From Symbiodinium natans (Eukaryota; Sar; Dinophyceae; Suessiales; Symbiodiniaceae), in contig CAJNDS010000240.1 in assembly GCA_905221605.1 (NCBI GenBank), positions 17,501 through 56,730 of the forward strand: a stretch of DNA of 39,230 bases, read 5' to 3'. The number at the start of each line of letters is the position of its first letter. Within the stretch, counting starts at the first letter, position 1. The notes under the pieces are model-generated. The model worked only from the letters and a program-made list of their open reading frames with translations, did no database searches and was not told the origin of the DNA. Both the position numbers and the translations under genes were made by a program. This document shows, piece after piece, positions 10,032-18,831 of this stretch.

Positions 10032-11047
10032 GCCGGGGAAAGGGGGGGGGGACCTTGAAAAGGGTTTTCGGGTCCCTATACCAACAAAAGGGTTATATCC
10101 TTAAAAGTGAAGGGTTATAAACTCAAAAGGGTTTAGGGCCCATATACCAACAAAAGGGATGATAGCAGTGTGGGATGTAGGATCCCAAGTAGAGGGTTCA
10201 TTTGGCCCCCAAAGATCATGGACTCTCATGGAGAGATAGTGAGGTCTCAGTTGACGTTTGCGACCCCCTCCCCCCCAAAAAAAAACATAAACTACATATA
10301 TATATATATATATATGGTACTCGCCCCCCCATTGATCTACACTTGTTTGTCTTTTTTTGTCGTTCTTTGCGTTCATTAAACTTTAAGCCCGTGTTCATGA
10401 ACACTGGCCCCGTGTTAATTAACACGCCCGGATCCAAGATCTAAGATCCAACATTCCCAGAAAGGTCTTTTGAGGAAACTTGGTTCCTGAGGCCCGGGCC
10501 AGTGTCACGGGCCCCGTGTTATAATTAACACGCCCGTATCCAAGATCCAAGATTCCCAGAAAAGTCTTTTGAGGAATCTTGGTTCCCAGGGCTTGACTAA
10601 GCCTGGCTCCCCAAGCCCACACACAGGACTCGGGAACCAAGATTATTCAAGAGACTTATCTGGGAATCTTGGATCTCGGATCCGGGCGTGTTAATTAACA
10701 CGGGCTGCAGGCTTTGGAAACCAATAGTCTGTCTTCCCACGACTTTTGCTATAAGTATTCGTTTATATCACATTGCGTAATTGTAAACGCTTGCGCGCGC
10801 CGCCTCGGCAGCCGGACGGGCCTACGGACAGGGTTTCTGGGAAAGTCCTCAAAAAAGGGGACAGCCAAATTTGCGCTCTTTGGCCCGCCCCCTCTCTAGG
10901 CGCCGGCGACAGGCGGGACCCCCCGCGGCATCGGTTTGCAGCTGCCCCAAGCCATCGGGGGGGGTCCCCCTTTGCATGGGGGGAAGGGTTGGGTTAGGGG
11001 GAAGGAGGCCCGATCCGGGTCTGCTTGCTCCAGACGCTTCTCGGCAG
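10032..11047. other. Proposed intron: G run, (TA)n, foldback element
   Basis: Contains a G run near 10043, a short (TA)n near 10294-10315, the foldback element and GC-rich sequence. No exon seen before 11048. Confidence 0.45.
10408..10706. repeat. Foldback element with palindromic ends
   Basis: The arm at about 10511-10586 is repeated in inverted orientation at about 10631-10705, with a loop of about 45 nt. A third, direct copy lies at about 10408-10488. The outer ends carry GTGTTAATTAACAC-type palindromes (10412-10425 and 10688-10701), and another palindrome, GTGTTCATGAACAC, is at 10391-10404. It has no ORF of its own and would be MITE-like or foldback-type, sitting in a proposed intron. 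Confidence 0.8.
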
Positions 11048-11080
11048 GAAGCCGAGGCGAATAATACACAGCACAACAAG
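11048..11080 (+). CDS. Coil-gene exon candidate (EAEANNTQHNK)
   Basis: 33 nt between CGGCAG|GAA and AACAAG|GCTGCC. The AG|G acceptor, AAG|GC donor and phase 0 match the well-defined exons further on. Confidence 0.45.
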
Positions 11081-13057
11081 GCTGCCACTGACGGGGAGGT
11101 ATCATGGTAAAGTACTTTCCGCAATTCCTGGATTAGGGGGGGGGGGACCATATGCCCCCGCCCCCCACCAGAATCTACCTTTTCGCCCCTATGGGGGGTG
11201 AATCTAAAGGCTTAAAGTTTAACTCCTACACCATTTCAAAATTACAAATAAGACCGTTAAAGGTTAAGTGTTTAAGGTCTTAATCCCTAAGCTTTAAAGC
11301 CTTTAGGGTTGAGGGTCAAACCTTAAAACCGAAACCTTTACACCCTATAGGGTTTCAAGGTTAGGCAATTAAACCTAAACCCTTAACCTTTTAAACTCTC
11401 TAGGCCTGAACCTTTAACCTTTAAACCCTGTAGGGTTAAGGTTTAACGGTTTAGCATTTAATATTTAGGCATTTACACCCAAGCCCATAAATTTGAACAT
11501 TAAGGGTTGCAGGCCTTGGCATTTAAACCTTGAAGCCAAACCCTTTAGGGTTAGAACCCCAAAACCCACAGGGTTAAAAAGGTTTAAAGGGTTTAACCCT
11601 ATAGGCGCTGAAGGTACAAATGCTCAAGCCGGAGGTTTACATGCACATAAAGCTTCGGACTAGGAATTTAAACCTCAGGTTTAGGCATTTAAAGGGGTAA
11701 GGTCTAGGAATTTAAACTGGGCATTCAAGCTGTAACCCTAAAGGTTTAAACCTCAAACCCTATTGGGTCACTACAGGATTAGGAATACGTTACCTGTCAA
11801 CGCTATAGCTTTCAAGATTTAGGGTTTAGGTTTAGAGCTTTAAACTCTATAGGGCTTAAAGGCTCAATTTTTTCAGGGTTATCTCCAAAACCCTATCGGG
11901 TTAGCCCTGTAGGTTTTAAACCCTATGGGGGTTAGCCTGTAGGGATTCAACCCTATGGGTGAAAGATTTAGGGTTTAAGGTTTAGGCAGGAAAAAAACCT
12001 TCACCTGAACCCTATGGGGCTTTAACCCCATTACTGTTTTCAAGATAAACCCTGGAGCCCTACAGGGCTTACAGTTTAAATCCTTAAACCCTAGACCCTA
12101 CAGGGTTTAGGGTTATAACGCTAAACGCTATAGGATTAGAACCTTATATCCCTATAGGGCTTGAGGCTTTACACCCCCCAAACCTTAAATCCCTTAGGGT
12201 TATGCCTATGTTTGTAGGGCTTGCCTCCTGTGGAAATGCAAAAACAAAGTTGAAAATCATCCACACCATGTATGTATATAGGGTATATGAGTATTGTATA
12301 TCAAGTAGAGATAATGGACAAGGAAGGATGGCATGCCTCGAGCCATAAGACTAGGAAGTATTCGAATGCATGGGGCGATGCGGAAAAACAACTTTCTGCA
12401 AGCCCCGGGGACGCAAGAATACTGTGAGCAAATGTCCTTTCACGGTTTCCTGGAACCTTCCACAAGGCTGCTAGTACTTGCTCGCAAGTATTTTGCTTTT
12501 CATTGTCAATGTTCCCACAGGTCTCCCAACATGGTTATCATTCAAGGATTATTTCTCATTTTCAAATGTTCCGCGAGACTCACAAGTACACTAGGTCTCA
12601 GATGATACTCGTCCAAAGCAAGTGGGTATCACATCCTTCGCACTGCAAGCACTTTGGGATTTACGATAGCAAGGAACCCCGCATATAGATCTCCTCATAA
12701 CAGGATCCCCTGATAATAGGGACCCCAATGGGGTAACTACCGCCCCTGATTTCGAAAAGCCCCACAGCCAGGCCAGCGAGTCGCGCTGTGCAGACCTCTG
12801 GTGCCTCAGCGCAGCGTTTATGGCGCAGTCGACCCACCTTGGGGGATTCAAGGAACCCTAAAACTTGGACCATAAAATCCACACTATTAAACACCTATTA
12901 AGGTTGAAAGTTGTCCACGTCGGGGCTTCAGGAATGTAGTGCCGATATGCTCAAAGTCCACAGGAGGGTTCTGGGGGTCAAGGCAACACGAGGTGCGGCA
13001 AATGGCGGCACAGCTAAGTTGGCTCTCTTTTTCAGCGAATCCCCTGATCTGTGTAAG
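11081..13057. other. Telomere-like degenerate repeat desert (proposed long intron)
   Basis: About 11190-12230 is a dense, diverged mixture of TTTAGGG, CCCTAAA and GGGTTTAAACCC-like words in both orientations, with no coding signal. 12230-12980 is mixed sequence. A possible coil exon (QHEVRQMAAQ, about 12984-13013) has no clean phase-0 boundary and is not called. Confidence 0.6.
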
Positions 13058-13113
13058 CTGCAGCGACAACTGGATTCAGAATGGAGCTGCAACAAGCGCT
13101 TCAGCTTGCAAAG
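13058..13113 (+). CDS. Coil-gene exon candidate with two possible frames
   Basis: One frame reads LQRQLDSEWSCNK after GTAAG. Another reads MELQQALQLAK and ends at a standard AAAG|GTATGC donor. Both look like coil; only one can be right. Boundaries are tentative. Confidence 0.4.
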
Positions 13114-13126
13114 GTATGCGCCACTA

Positions 13127-13185
13127 TAGTACCTATTAAGGTATATGGAGCATAAGCCCCCTTTAAGGTGCAGTAGTCCCCAAGG
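13127..13185. repeat. Short intronic dispersed repeat (GGACCATAAGCCC...TTTAAGG family)
   Basis: Word order is ACCTATTAAGG, ATATGGAGCATAAGCCC, CTTTAAGG, CCCCAAGG. Related copies lie near 13801-13844, 15038-15063, 16459-16484 and 17621-17650, and inverted near 18396-18440. Confidence 0.65.
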
Positions 13186-13225
13186 CACCCAGACCGCACC
13201 GCAATGGTCGGTCTTAAGGCTGGTA

Positions 13226-13338
13226 CCTACTGGTTCTTAGTAGGGAATGAGGGAAAGAGGTACCCTATAGAATCCCTTAAAGGGTATATATAGGGGGATA
13301 AAAGGAACTCCCTCATTCCCGAGTAAGAACCAGTAGGG
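13226..13338. mobile_element. MITE-like inverted-repeat element
   Basis: The left arm (13226-13254, starting CCTACTGGTTCTTAGTAGGG) and right arm (13309-13338, ending AAGAACCAGTAGGG) are reverse complements over about 29 bp with about two mismatches. The 113-bp element has no ORF. It lies in a proposed intron. Confidence 0.75.
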
Positions 13339-13498
13339 ATAGACTGCACGGTCGCATCGTGCTGCATCTTCCCCATCCTCCCCTAAAAATGGGTTGAGGG
13401 TTTAGGGTTTAGGAGTATATAATATACTAGAGATCCTAAGAGCCCATAGGCTTGAGCAACCTCCCCTTCGCCTTTGTTCCGGATTCGCCAGGCGCCAG

Positions 13499-13567
13499 AA
13501 CACGGCCCTTCAACTCACTGTGGAACGGATCATGGAGCGCGAGAGATCTACAGCTTCCTCGTTGCTT
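13499..13567 (+). CDS. Coil-gene exon candidate (NTALQLTVERIMERERS...)
   Basis: Open frame after CGCCAG, 23 codons to CTT|GCCAGC. Heptad-like, with GC-rich third positions. Confidence 0.5.
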
Positions 13568-13665
13568 GCCAGCCGATAGCGGTATAGCCTCTTGTGCATC
13601 ATCCCTAAATTGGTGAACCCTCAACCCTAAACCATTCACGGATGCTGCGCAGAGCATGTGAGCAG

Positions 13666-13698
13666 CCCAGGTGCGAAGCTGAAATCAATACACTCAAG
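13666..13698 (+). CDS. Coil-gene exon candidate (PRCEAEINTLK)
   Basis: 33 nt from GAGCAG|CCC to CTCAAG|GCAGGA; same length as the exon at 11048. Confidence 0.45.
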
Positions 13699-14017
13699 GC
13701 AGGAATCAGGGTGTATGATGCAGTGACCCCCTGCCCTATCCCTTGGGGAAAGAATGAACCCTATAACTGGGATCATTTTTCCCCCACACTACGAGAATCC
13801 CTATTAAGTGGTCGATGGACCATAAGCCCTTTTAACGTTCATTGTGAGTCATCAAGGAATGTTACCTCCTAAGTTCCCCCCCTCCCCCCAATATAGTATA
13901 ATTCTACTTATAAGACCCCTAAAAGCGTAGCGTTTAGGGTTGGGGCTGGGGGTTGATATTTGTGGAGGGGATTGGCAGTGATTGGCAAGGGTCCCTGAAT
14001 TCCCAAGCCCTGGACGA
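13699..14017. other. Proposed intron with a dispersed repeat
   Basis: Contains one copy of the GGACCATAAGCCC-type repeat (about 13801-13844). No coding signal. Confidence 0.5.
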
Positions 14018-14108
14018 CCCTAAACCCTAAACCCTAAACCCTAAACCCTAAACCCTAAACCCTAAACCCTAAACCCTAAACCCTAAACCCTAAACCCTAA
14101 ACCCTAAA
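14018..14108. repeat. Interstitial telomere array, 13 perfect CCCTAAA units
   Basis: 91 bp of uninterrupted CCCTAAA. It ends 8 bp before the proposed acceptor of the next exon. Confidence 0.97.
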
Positions 14109-14116
14109 CTGACAAG

Positions 14117-14152
14117 GAGCAGCTACAACTGGGTCGCGCAGAGGCCCTGGAG
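14117..14152 (+). CDS. Coil-gene exon (EQLQLGRAEALE)
   Basis: 36 nt between GACAAG|GAG and CTGGAG|GCCAGG. Its acceptor directly follows the CCCTAAA array. Confidence 0.5.
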
Positions 14153-14462
14153 GCCAGGAGCAGCCCCAGGTTTCCACCATCCTGTTGTCCGTCAGCCTGG
14201 GGGTTGATCTATCTTTTGGGTCCTTTTTGGTAGCCGAAACTATAAGCTATAAGATACTCTAAGGAATTTACTATAATATCCTAAACTATATGGTGCTATA
14301 AGAACATATATCTCTAATCCCCTAGACTATATAAGATATATAACTCTAATCCCCTAGACTATAAGATACTATAAGGAATATACTCTAAAACAGACCCCCA
14401 GAAAGCCCAAAATGTGGATCCCCCCCAGCTCTGCATAGCTCCACTGTCTTCTTAGAGTTTAG
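14153..14462. other. Proposed intron with AT-rich repeats
   Basis: 14235-14390 repeats CTATAAGATA, AATCCCCTAGACTATA and similar words. No coding signal. Confidence 0.5.
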
Positions 14463-14570
14463 GAGCCAGGGCAGCGGGCCGGTGGGAGTCCTTTGTACCT
14501 CTACGGGAAATGGCGTCGTTTGGAGGAACAAGATCGGAGCTCCTCGCGGATCTGTGCACTTCATGGAAAG
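14463..14570 (+). CDS. Coil-gene exon (36 codons, KWRRLEEQDRSSSR)
   Basis: Open from TTTAG|GAG to GGAAAG|GCCTTC, phase 0. The N-terminal third is Gly/Pro-rich and the rest heptad-like. The frame also reads through to the next exon, so the 60-nt intron between them could be retained. Confidence 0.55.
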
Positions 14571-14630
14571 GCCTTCTGCTCTGCTGAAGTTGGAAGCCGA
14601 TGGCCCCAGTCCTGCTCATGTGGTGCAGAG

Positions 14631-14693
14631 GTTGAGAAAAGCTCGTGCGAAGCTGCTGAGCTGGAGAGGCGGCTGAAGGAGGAATCCGATAAG
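14631..14693 (+). CDS. Coil-gene exon, 63 nt (VEKSSCEAAELERRLKEESD)
   Basis: 21 codons (three heptads) from CAGAG|GTT to GATAAG|GCAGGT. One more Lys ends the exon. Confidence 0.6.
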
Positions 14694-14875
14694 GCAGGTT
14701 GCTGCTGGGACCCGTCGGGCGGTATCTGTGGTCACGACCAGAGATTGTCATGGAGAGCAGACAGGCAGGCAAAGATTGCCTGAAGTTGAGACGTGCTTGC
14801 CTCCGATAGCTCATTTCAAAGTGCTGAGTTGGACTGGACCGCCACTTTTGTGTCGCATATCTTTTGCTTCTGCAG

Positions 14876-14917
14876 GTAGAGCAGCTGGAGCAGCAAGTGC
14901 AAGTGGAGAAGGACAAG
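14876..14917 (+). CDS. Coil-gene 42-nt exon (VEQLEQQVQVEKDK)
   Basis: 14 codons between TTCTGCAG|GTA and GACAAG|GCACTT, phase 0. One of four near-identical exons. Confidence 0.75.
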
Positions 14918-14939
14918 GCACTTTGGGGTTTAGGGTTGG

Positions 14940-15038
14940 GGGGTTGATCGAAATTATGGGCCTTCTGGAGGGTCTATATTATAGTAAACTGCTAAAAGTT
15001 TAGGGTGCCCAAAAGGGACCAGAATTTTGATCAACCCC
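14940..15038. mobile_element. Inverted-repeat element in an intron
   Basis: The left arm starts GGGGTTGATCGAAATTATGG and the right arm ends AATTTTGATCAACCCC. Same family as the element at 17777-17872. A GGACCATAAACC repeat abuts its right end. Confidence 0.7.
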
Positions 15039-15157
15039 ATATGGACCATAAACCTCTGTAAGGCTCCTTTCGTCCCCAAGGTTTGCTGTTGATGTGCTTC
15101 GTTGTTTCCCGCTGAAAAAGCACCAAGTCGGACTGACACGACGGCCGTCTTTAGCAG

Positions 15158-15199
15158 GCAGCGCAGCTGGAGCAGCAGCTGCAAGAGGAAAAGGACAAG
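15158..15199 (+). CDS. Coil-gene 42-nt exon (AAQLEQQLQEEKDK)
   Basis: 14 codons between TTAGCAG|GCA and GACAAG|GCAGGC, phase 0. Confidence 0.75.
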
Positions 15200-15502
15200 G
15201 CAGGCTGCCACGTAGAGATGCCGAAAGGTAAGGGTCACGAACGTAATTCATGAAGTATCTTCATGAGAGGTTAAAGATGAACCATGTCATAGTGCAGACG
15301 TCTTTTCGGAAAGCTCAACAATTTGTAACATGCTAGTATAATCCCTATTAAGGGGTTGACCTAAATGTTGGGTTCTTTGGTACTGTTTGGGGCTGTGGTG
15401 CTCTTGCAGAAGCACACCAGACCTGCGCAGTACTGGGTTAAACCCACGCCAGAGGAAGGCACCTAGGGAAGGGGCAACCCTGAAGCCAACCCTGAAGACC
15501 AG
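15200..15502. other. Proposed intron
   Basis: No clear exon. A weak candidate after CTCTTGCAG at about 15409 is too short to judge. Confidence 0.4.
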
Positions 15503-15559
15503 GCCATTGCACAAGCGAGAGGCATCGTGACCCAGAAAAAGACTGAAGCCCTGACAAAA
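15503..15559 (+). CDS. Coil-gene exon candidate (AIAQARGIVTQKKTEALTK)
   Basis: 19 codons from GACCAG|GCC to ACAAAA|GCACAA, phase 0. The frame stays open on both sides (about 15467-15690), so the limits are tentative. Confidence 0.45.
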
Positions 15560-15750
15560 GCACAAGCAGGGCAAGGGCTGGCCCACAAGCGACTCTGCAG
15601 CTCCGACGTTCACGCACTTACTAACCGTGCCTTGCAGATCCATCCATGGAGGGAAGGAAGACCTGGGCTCTGCACAAGCTACAGCAACTAAGGCCTAACT
15701 CAAACCCAACATAACCCAACTTGCGAGACTCTTCCTTGCATTGCAGCAAG

Positions 15751-15786
15751 TCCCACGACAAGGAAAGGGCCAAAACAAGCGGCAAA
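15751..15786 (+). CDS. Coil-gene exon candidate (SHDKERAKTSGK)
   Basis: Follows TTGCAGCAAG and ends GGCAAA|GCAGAC, phase 0. The start could be a few bases upstream. Confidence 0.4.
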
Positions 15787-15933
15787 GCAGACCGCTGAAA
15801 ACTTTGACCTTTGAAAGCATCCTAAACCCCATCCTAAACCCCGCAGCACCGCCCCTCAACTCTTGAGCGCGTGGCCGACGACTCTCCTCTCAACCAGGCG
15901 CGGGGACCATGCTTTCCCTGAACAAGGGCGCAG

Positions 15934-16000
15934 GGAACACACCCGGCACCACGAGGCACAAGACAGGGAGGATGCCAACAGCTTGCCTGTCACGACCCAG
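15934..16000 (+). CDS. Coil-gene exon candidate (EHTRHHEAQDREDANSLPV)
   Basis: Open in this frame from about 15898 to a CAG|GCCTGA donor-like end. No phase-0 acceptor was found, so the 5' limit is uncertain. Confidence 0.35.
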
Positions 16001-16126
16001 GCCTGAGGGCCTGGAAAAGGGAATGCCTTACTCAAACCTTAACCTACCCAGACCTGAAGGCCGGGAGAAACCAAGCCAGGCCAAAACGAACTCAACCTCA
16101 CAAACCAGCTATCCCATCCACTGCAG

Positions 16127-16162
16127 GATGCCTCACTGAGGGAGAGGCCTGTTGCGGTTCAA
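16127..16162 (+). CDS. Coil-gene exon candidate (DASLRERPVAVQ)
   Basis: 12 codons between CACTGCAG|GAT and GTTCAA|GCTGCA. Short and not strongly heptad-like. Confidence 0.35.
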
Positions 16163-16786
16163 GCTGCAAATAAACCAACACAAAAGCGCACCTTCTGACG
16201 GCAGAGACGGTAACCAATTTTGCAGTAAGGAGCAAGGAGCCCGGAGCTCACCAAGATTTGGCAAAACCATGCGAAATCATGAAAACGTGGGAAAATCATG
16301 CAAGCAAGGTCACCATGCCAAAAGTGTTGGTTCATGCTGAGCAAGGTGCGTGTGCCATGGCCCCCACTACGTAGCAAGACCCTGTGGTCAAACTCTTCCG
16401 CTCTCAAGAACTGCAAGCTACGAAACTACCAAATGGCCCATAATTTGGATCAACCTCCCATATGGACCATAAACCCTTTTAAGGTTCATTTAGTTTCAAA
16501 GGCTGGCGCCAGGTTTTCTGCAAAGCAGGTCCCAACTTCCCAGATAAATAGCTTCGCAAGTTACTAGATAGGCCCTTGGGATATTTGCCCGGTAGTAGGC
16601 TTAAGAACGCAAAGCCCGAATAAGAGTCGAAACGAAACCAATGCTGTGATGTCGGGAAGCCTTTTTCAAGTTTGGTGCTTTTTCTGCCTGATTTGCCTGA
16701 TTACATTGGTTATGCGATCTGGGATGGTAGTAGTGATGTGGGGTGAACACCTCATGGGGGATCGGTGGGGAGCCCACAAGCCGCAG
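16163..16786. other. Proposed intron
   Basis: Carries a GATCAACC...GGACCATAAACCC repeat fragment (about 16436-16484). No coding signal recognised. Confidence 0.5.
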
Positions 16787-16828
16787 GCAGTACGATTCCA
16801 GAAGCAGCGTGAGCAACAAAGGGATGAG
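16787..16828 (+). CDS. Coil-gene 42-nt exon, module position A (AVRFQKQREQQRDE)
   Basis: 14 codons between GCCGCAG|GCA and GATGAG|GCCGAA. Paralogous to 18239-18280 (AAKFQQQLLQQRSE). Confidence 0.7.
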
Positions 16829-16918
16829 GCCGAATACCACTGGCTTGCTTGTGGCGACATGCAGCCACCCAAACAGAATCGCTTGTTCATAGTAGTCATG
16901 TCAAGCTGTGTCAAGCAG

Positions 16919-16957
16919 GCGCTCGACCCGGTACTCCTTCAGCAGGAGAAGGAGAAG
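16919..16957 (+). CDS. Coil-gene 39-nt exon, module position B (ALDPVLLQQEKEK)
   Basis: 13 codons between CAAGCAG|GCG and GAGAAG|GCAGTT. Paralogous to 18565-18603 (AMDPMLLQQEKAK). Confidence 0.75.
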
Positions 16958-17013
16958 GCAGTTGTCATTGCTTGTTGCTGCCTGCCACAAGTCTCCGGCC
17001 ATGTCCTTTGCAG

Positions 17014-17055
17014 GCAGCGAAGCTGGAGCAGCAACTGCAAGTGGAAAGGGCCAAG
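17014..17055 (+). CDS. Coil-gene 42-nt exon, module position C (AAKLEQQLQVERAK)
   Basis: 14 codons between TTTGCAG|GCA and GCCAAG|GCACCA. The intron before it is only 56 nt. Confidence 0.75.
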
Positions 17056-17495
17056 GCACCAACATCGAATTCTTAGTCTTGCATCTTGTTAGCTTGTAGT
17101 GTTCACGAACCTGAAGGGTTGGCTACAGTTGCAGAGTCCTCGATTGTGCCGAGAAATTTCGCCCACTGACCGCGGGAATTTTGAAATCGGTTCTGGGTAG
17201 TTGTTATATATTGAATTTTCTCTTCTTGGGTTTAAGAGAACCCTTTTTTCAAGTTAACATCTAGGTCCAGGTAGGCCCTTGGAATTTCTTTACTTCCTTT
17301 TGGGTTTAAGAGGTCCTGTTTAGGAATATATTTCAGAAAGCTTCTAGGGCCAACCTAGACACAAACGGTCCATGTACCTCAAATCTGAGCGCGTGATTTA
17401 GGATTTAGGGTGTTGGGTTTATATAGGTTTAGGGTTCATGAGCCAATCGAGCACGGAGCACGCAACAGTATGTGTGCGTGATGCCCTTCACAGAG
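17056..17495. other. Proposed intron
   Basis: AT-rich sequence with some TTTAGGG-like words near 17398-17440. No gene seen. Confidence 0.5.
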
Positions 17496-17537
17496 CAGTG
17501 TGTGATCCTCAGGCACATTGAACAAGAAAGGGCCCAT
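17496..17537 (+). CDS. Coil-gene 42-nt exon candidate (QCVILRHIEQERAH)
   Basis: 14 codons between CAGAG|CAG and GCCCAT|GCCAGC, phase 0. It takes the position expected of a diverged A exon of a middle module. A B-like 39-nt frame at 17703-17741 (PDAFDRVSKIRKK) lacks a GC donor and is not called. Confidence 0.45.
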
Positions 17538-17776
17538 GCCAGCGGGCCCGAAGGCTACCTCTTTGGTAAATGATCCCTATAATTTAGATTATTTCCCATA
17601 CTGCGATATTCCCTCTTTGGTATAGGGGACCATAAACCCTTTAAGGTTCAGTGCCTGCGGACTGATAGTTGTATGCAGCCGCGTGTGAGACGCAAACGCC
17701 AGCCCGATGCATTTGACCGTGTATCCAAGATCCGGAAAAAGTTGGACTCTTGGGGAATCGAGATACTTGCTCAATT

Positions 17777-17872
17777 GGGCGTTGATCAAAATTATGGGCC
17801 CTTTTGGGGGTCTCTATGTAGATTCCCTATCGTTTAGGGTACCAAAAAGGGCCCATAATTTAGATCAACCCC
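17777..17872. mobile_element. MITE or introner-like element with 4-bp target duplication
   Basis: The left arm starts GGGCGTTGATCAAAATTATG and the right arm ends CATAATTTAGATCAACCCC; the arms also share GGGCCCTTTT. It is flanked on both sides by AATT (17773-17776 and 17873-17876). 96 bp, no ORF, lying about 35 bp upstream of the next exon. Confidence 0.75.
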
Positions 17873-17907
17873 AATTGCTTGTCACTCCGTGGCCATGTCC
17901 TGTGCAG

Positions 17908-17949
17908 GTAGCAAAGGCGGAGGAGCAGTGGCAAGAGGAAAAGGACAAG
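17908..17949 (+). CDS. Coil-gene 42-nt exon (VAKAEEQWQEEKDK)
   Basis: 14 codons between TGTGCAG|GTA and GACAAG|GCTGAA. A C-type exon. Confidence 0.75.
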
Positions 17950-18238
17950 GCTGAACAAACTGGGGTACCTTTCCCAAACACTTATGCTCACTTTCCTTGA
18001 GATTTGGCAGGCTGAGCTTGACACTAGCTTTTGCCCACCCGACCTCTTATGTCCAAAACAATTCATATCCAAAACAATATGATGGAAGGAACCCTTCCAC
18101 CCCCAAGAAAAAACAACATGGATCTGTAGTTCATGGAAGCCCTAAGCCCTAACCCCTAAATTAACCCCCCTAAACCCTCAACCCCAACCTGCCCAATCTA
18201 ATCACGGCCAGCTGCCAAAGAGCCGCGCCCATCCGGAG

Positions 18239-18280
18239 GCAGCCAAATTTCAACAGCAGCTCTTGCAACAGAGGAGCGAG
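18239..18280 (+). CDS. Coil-gene 42-nt exon, module position A (AAKFQQQLLQQRSE)
   Basis: 14 codons between CCGGAG|GCA and AGCGAG|GCCGGA, paralogous to 16787-16828. Confidence 0.7.
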
Positions 18281-18309
18281 GCCGGATGCTCGGGTTTGGG
18301 AGGGGGGGG

Positions 18310-18377
18310 GTTTAGGGTTTGGGTTTAGGGTTTATAGGGTTTAGGGTTTATAGGGTTTAGGGTTTATAGGGTTTAGG
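18310..18377. repeat. TTTAGGG/TTTATAGGG telomere-like repeat
   Basis: Alternating TTTAGGG and TTTATAGGG units, G-rich on the + strand, inside the intron between the A and B exons. Confidence 0.9.
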
Positions 18378-18564
18378 GGTTCCTAGGGGAATAAATGAAC
18401 CTGAGAAGGGCTTATGGTCCATATACCTAAATTGGGATTATGGTAGTACGGGAGAGATGATTCCAACTATAGGGTTCATGAAGTCCCCAAGGCTAGGGTT
18501 TGTAGGGTTTAGGGCCGCTTGCCTTTTGCCGCGCTTTTGCCAAGCAGTGGTTCCTTGCCTTCAG

Positions 18565-18603
18565 GCGATGGACCCCATGCTTCTGCAGCAGGAGAAGGCG
18601 AAG
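18565..18603 (+). CDS. Coil-gene 39-nt exon, module position B (AMDPMLLQQEKAK)
   Basis: 13 codons between CTTCAG|GCG and GCGAAG|GCGCTT. Confidence 0.75.
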
Positions 18604-18679
18604 GCGCTTGCCATTGATGTGTTTTGTTGTTTTGTTGTTTGGACTGCTTGCCATCTTTCTGCGGAGATGTCCCCTGCAG

Positions 18680-18721
18680 GTAGCGCGGCTGGAGCAGCAG
18701 CTGCAAGAGGAAAAAGATAAG
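18680..18721 (+). CDS. Coil-gene 42-nt exon, module position C (VARLEQQLQEEKDK)
   Basis: 14 codons between CCTGCAG|GTA and GATAAG|GCTCTC. Confidence 0.78.
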
Positions 18722-18831
18722 GCTCTCGCGATGTGAAGCATGACTGGCTCTTCTCAGCTGGTTCTGATTTCCACGTTAGTAAGTACAGTGTGAACAAAAC
18801 TAGTCCCGGTGTGTATGACCATTGACGCAAG

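Noticed and set aside
12984-13013. Coil exon QHEVRQMAAQ
   Set aside because: No phase-0 acceptor or donor pair that keeps the coil frame.
17703-17741. 39-nt B-type exon of a middle module (PDAFDRVSKIRKK)
   Set aside because: Length and place fit, but there is no GC donor in phase and the nearest GT donor breaks the frame.
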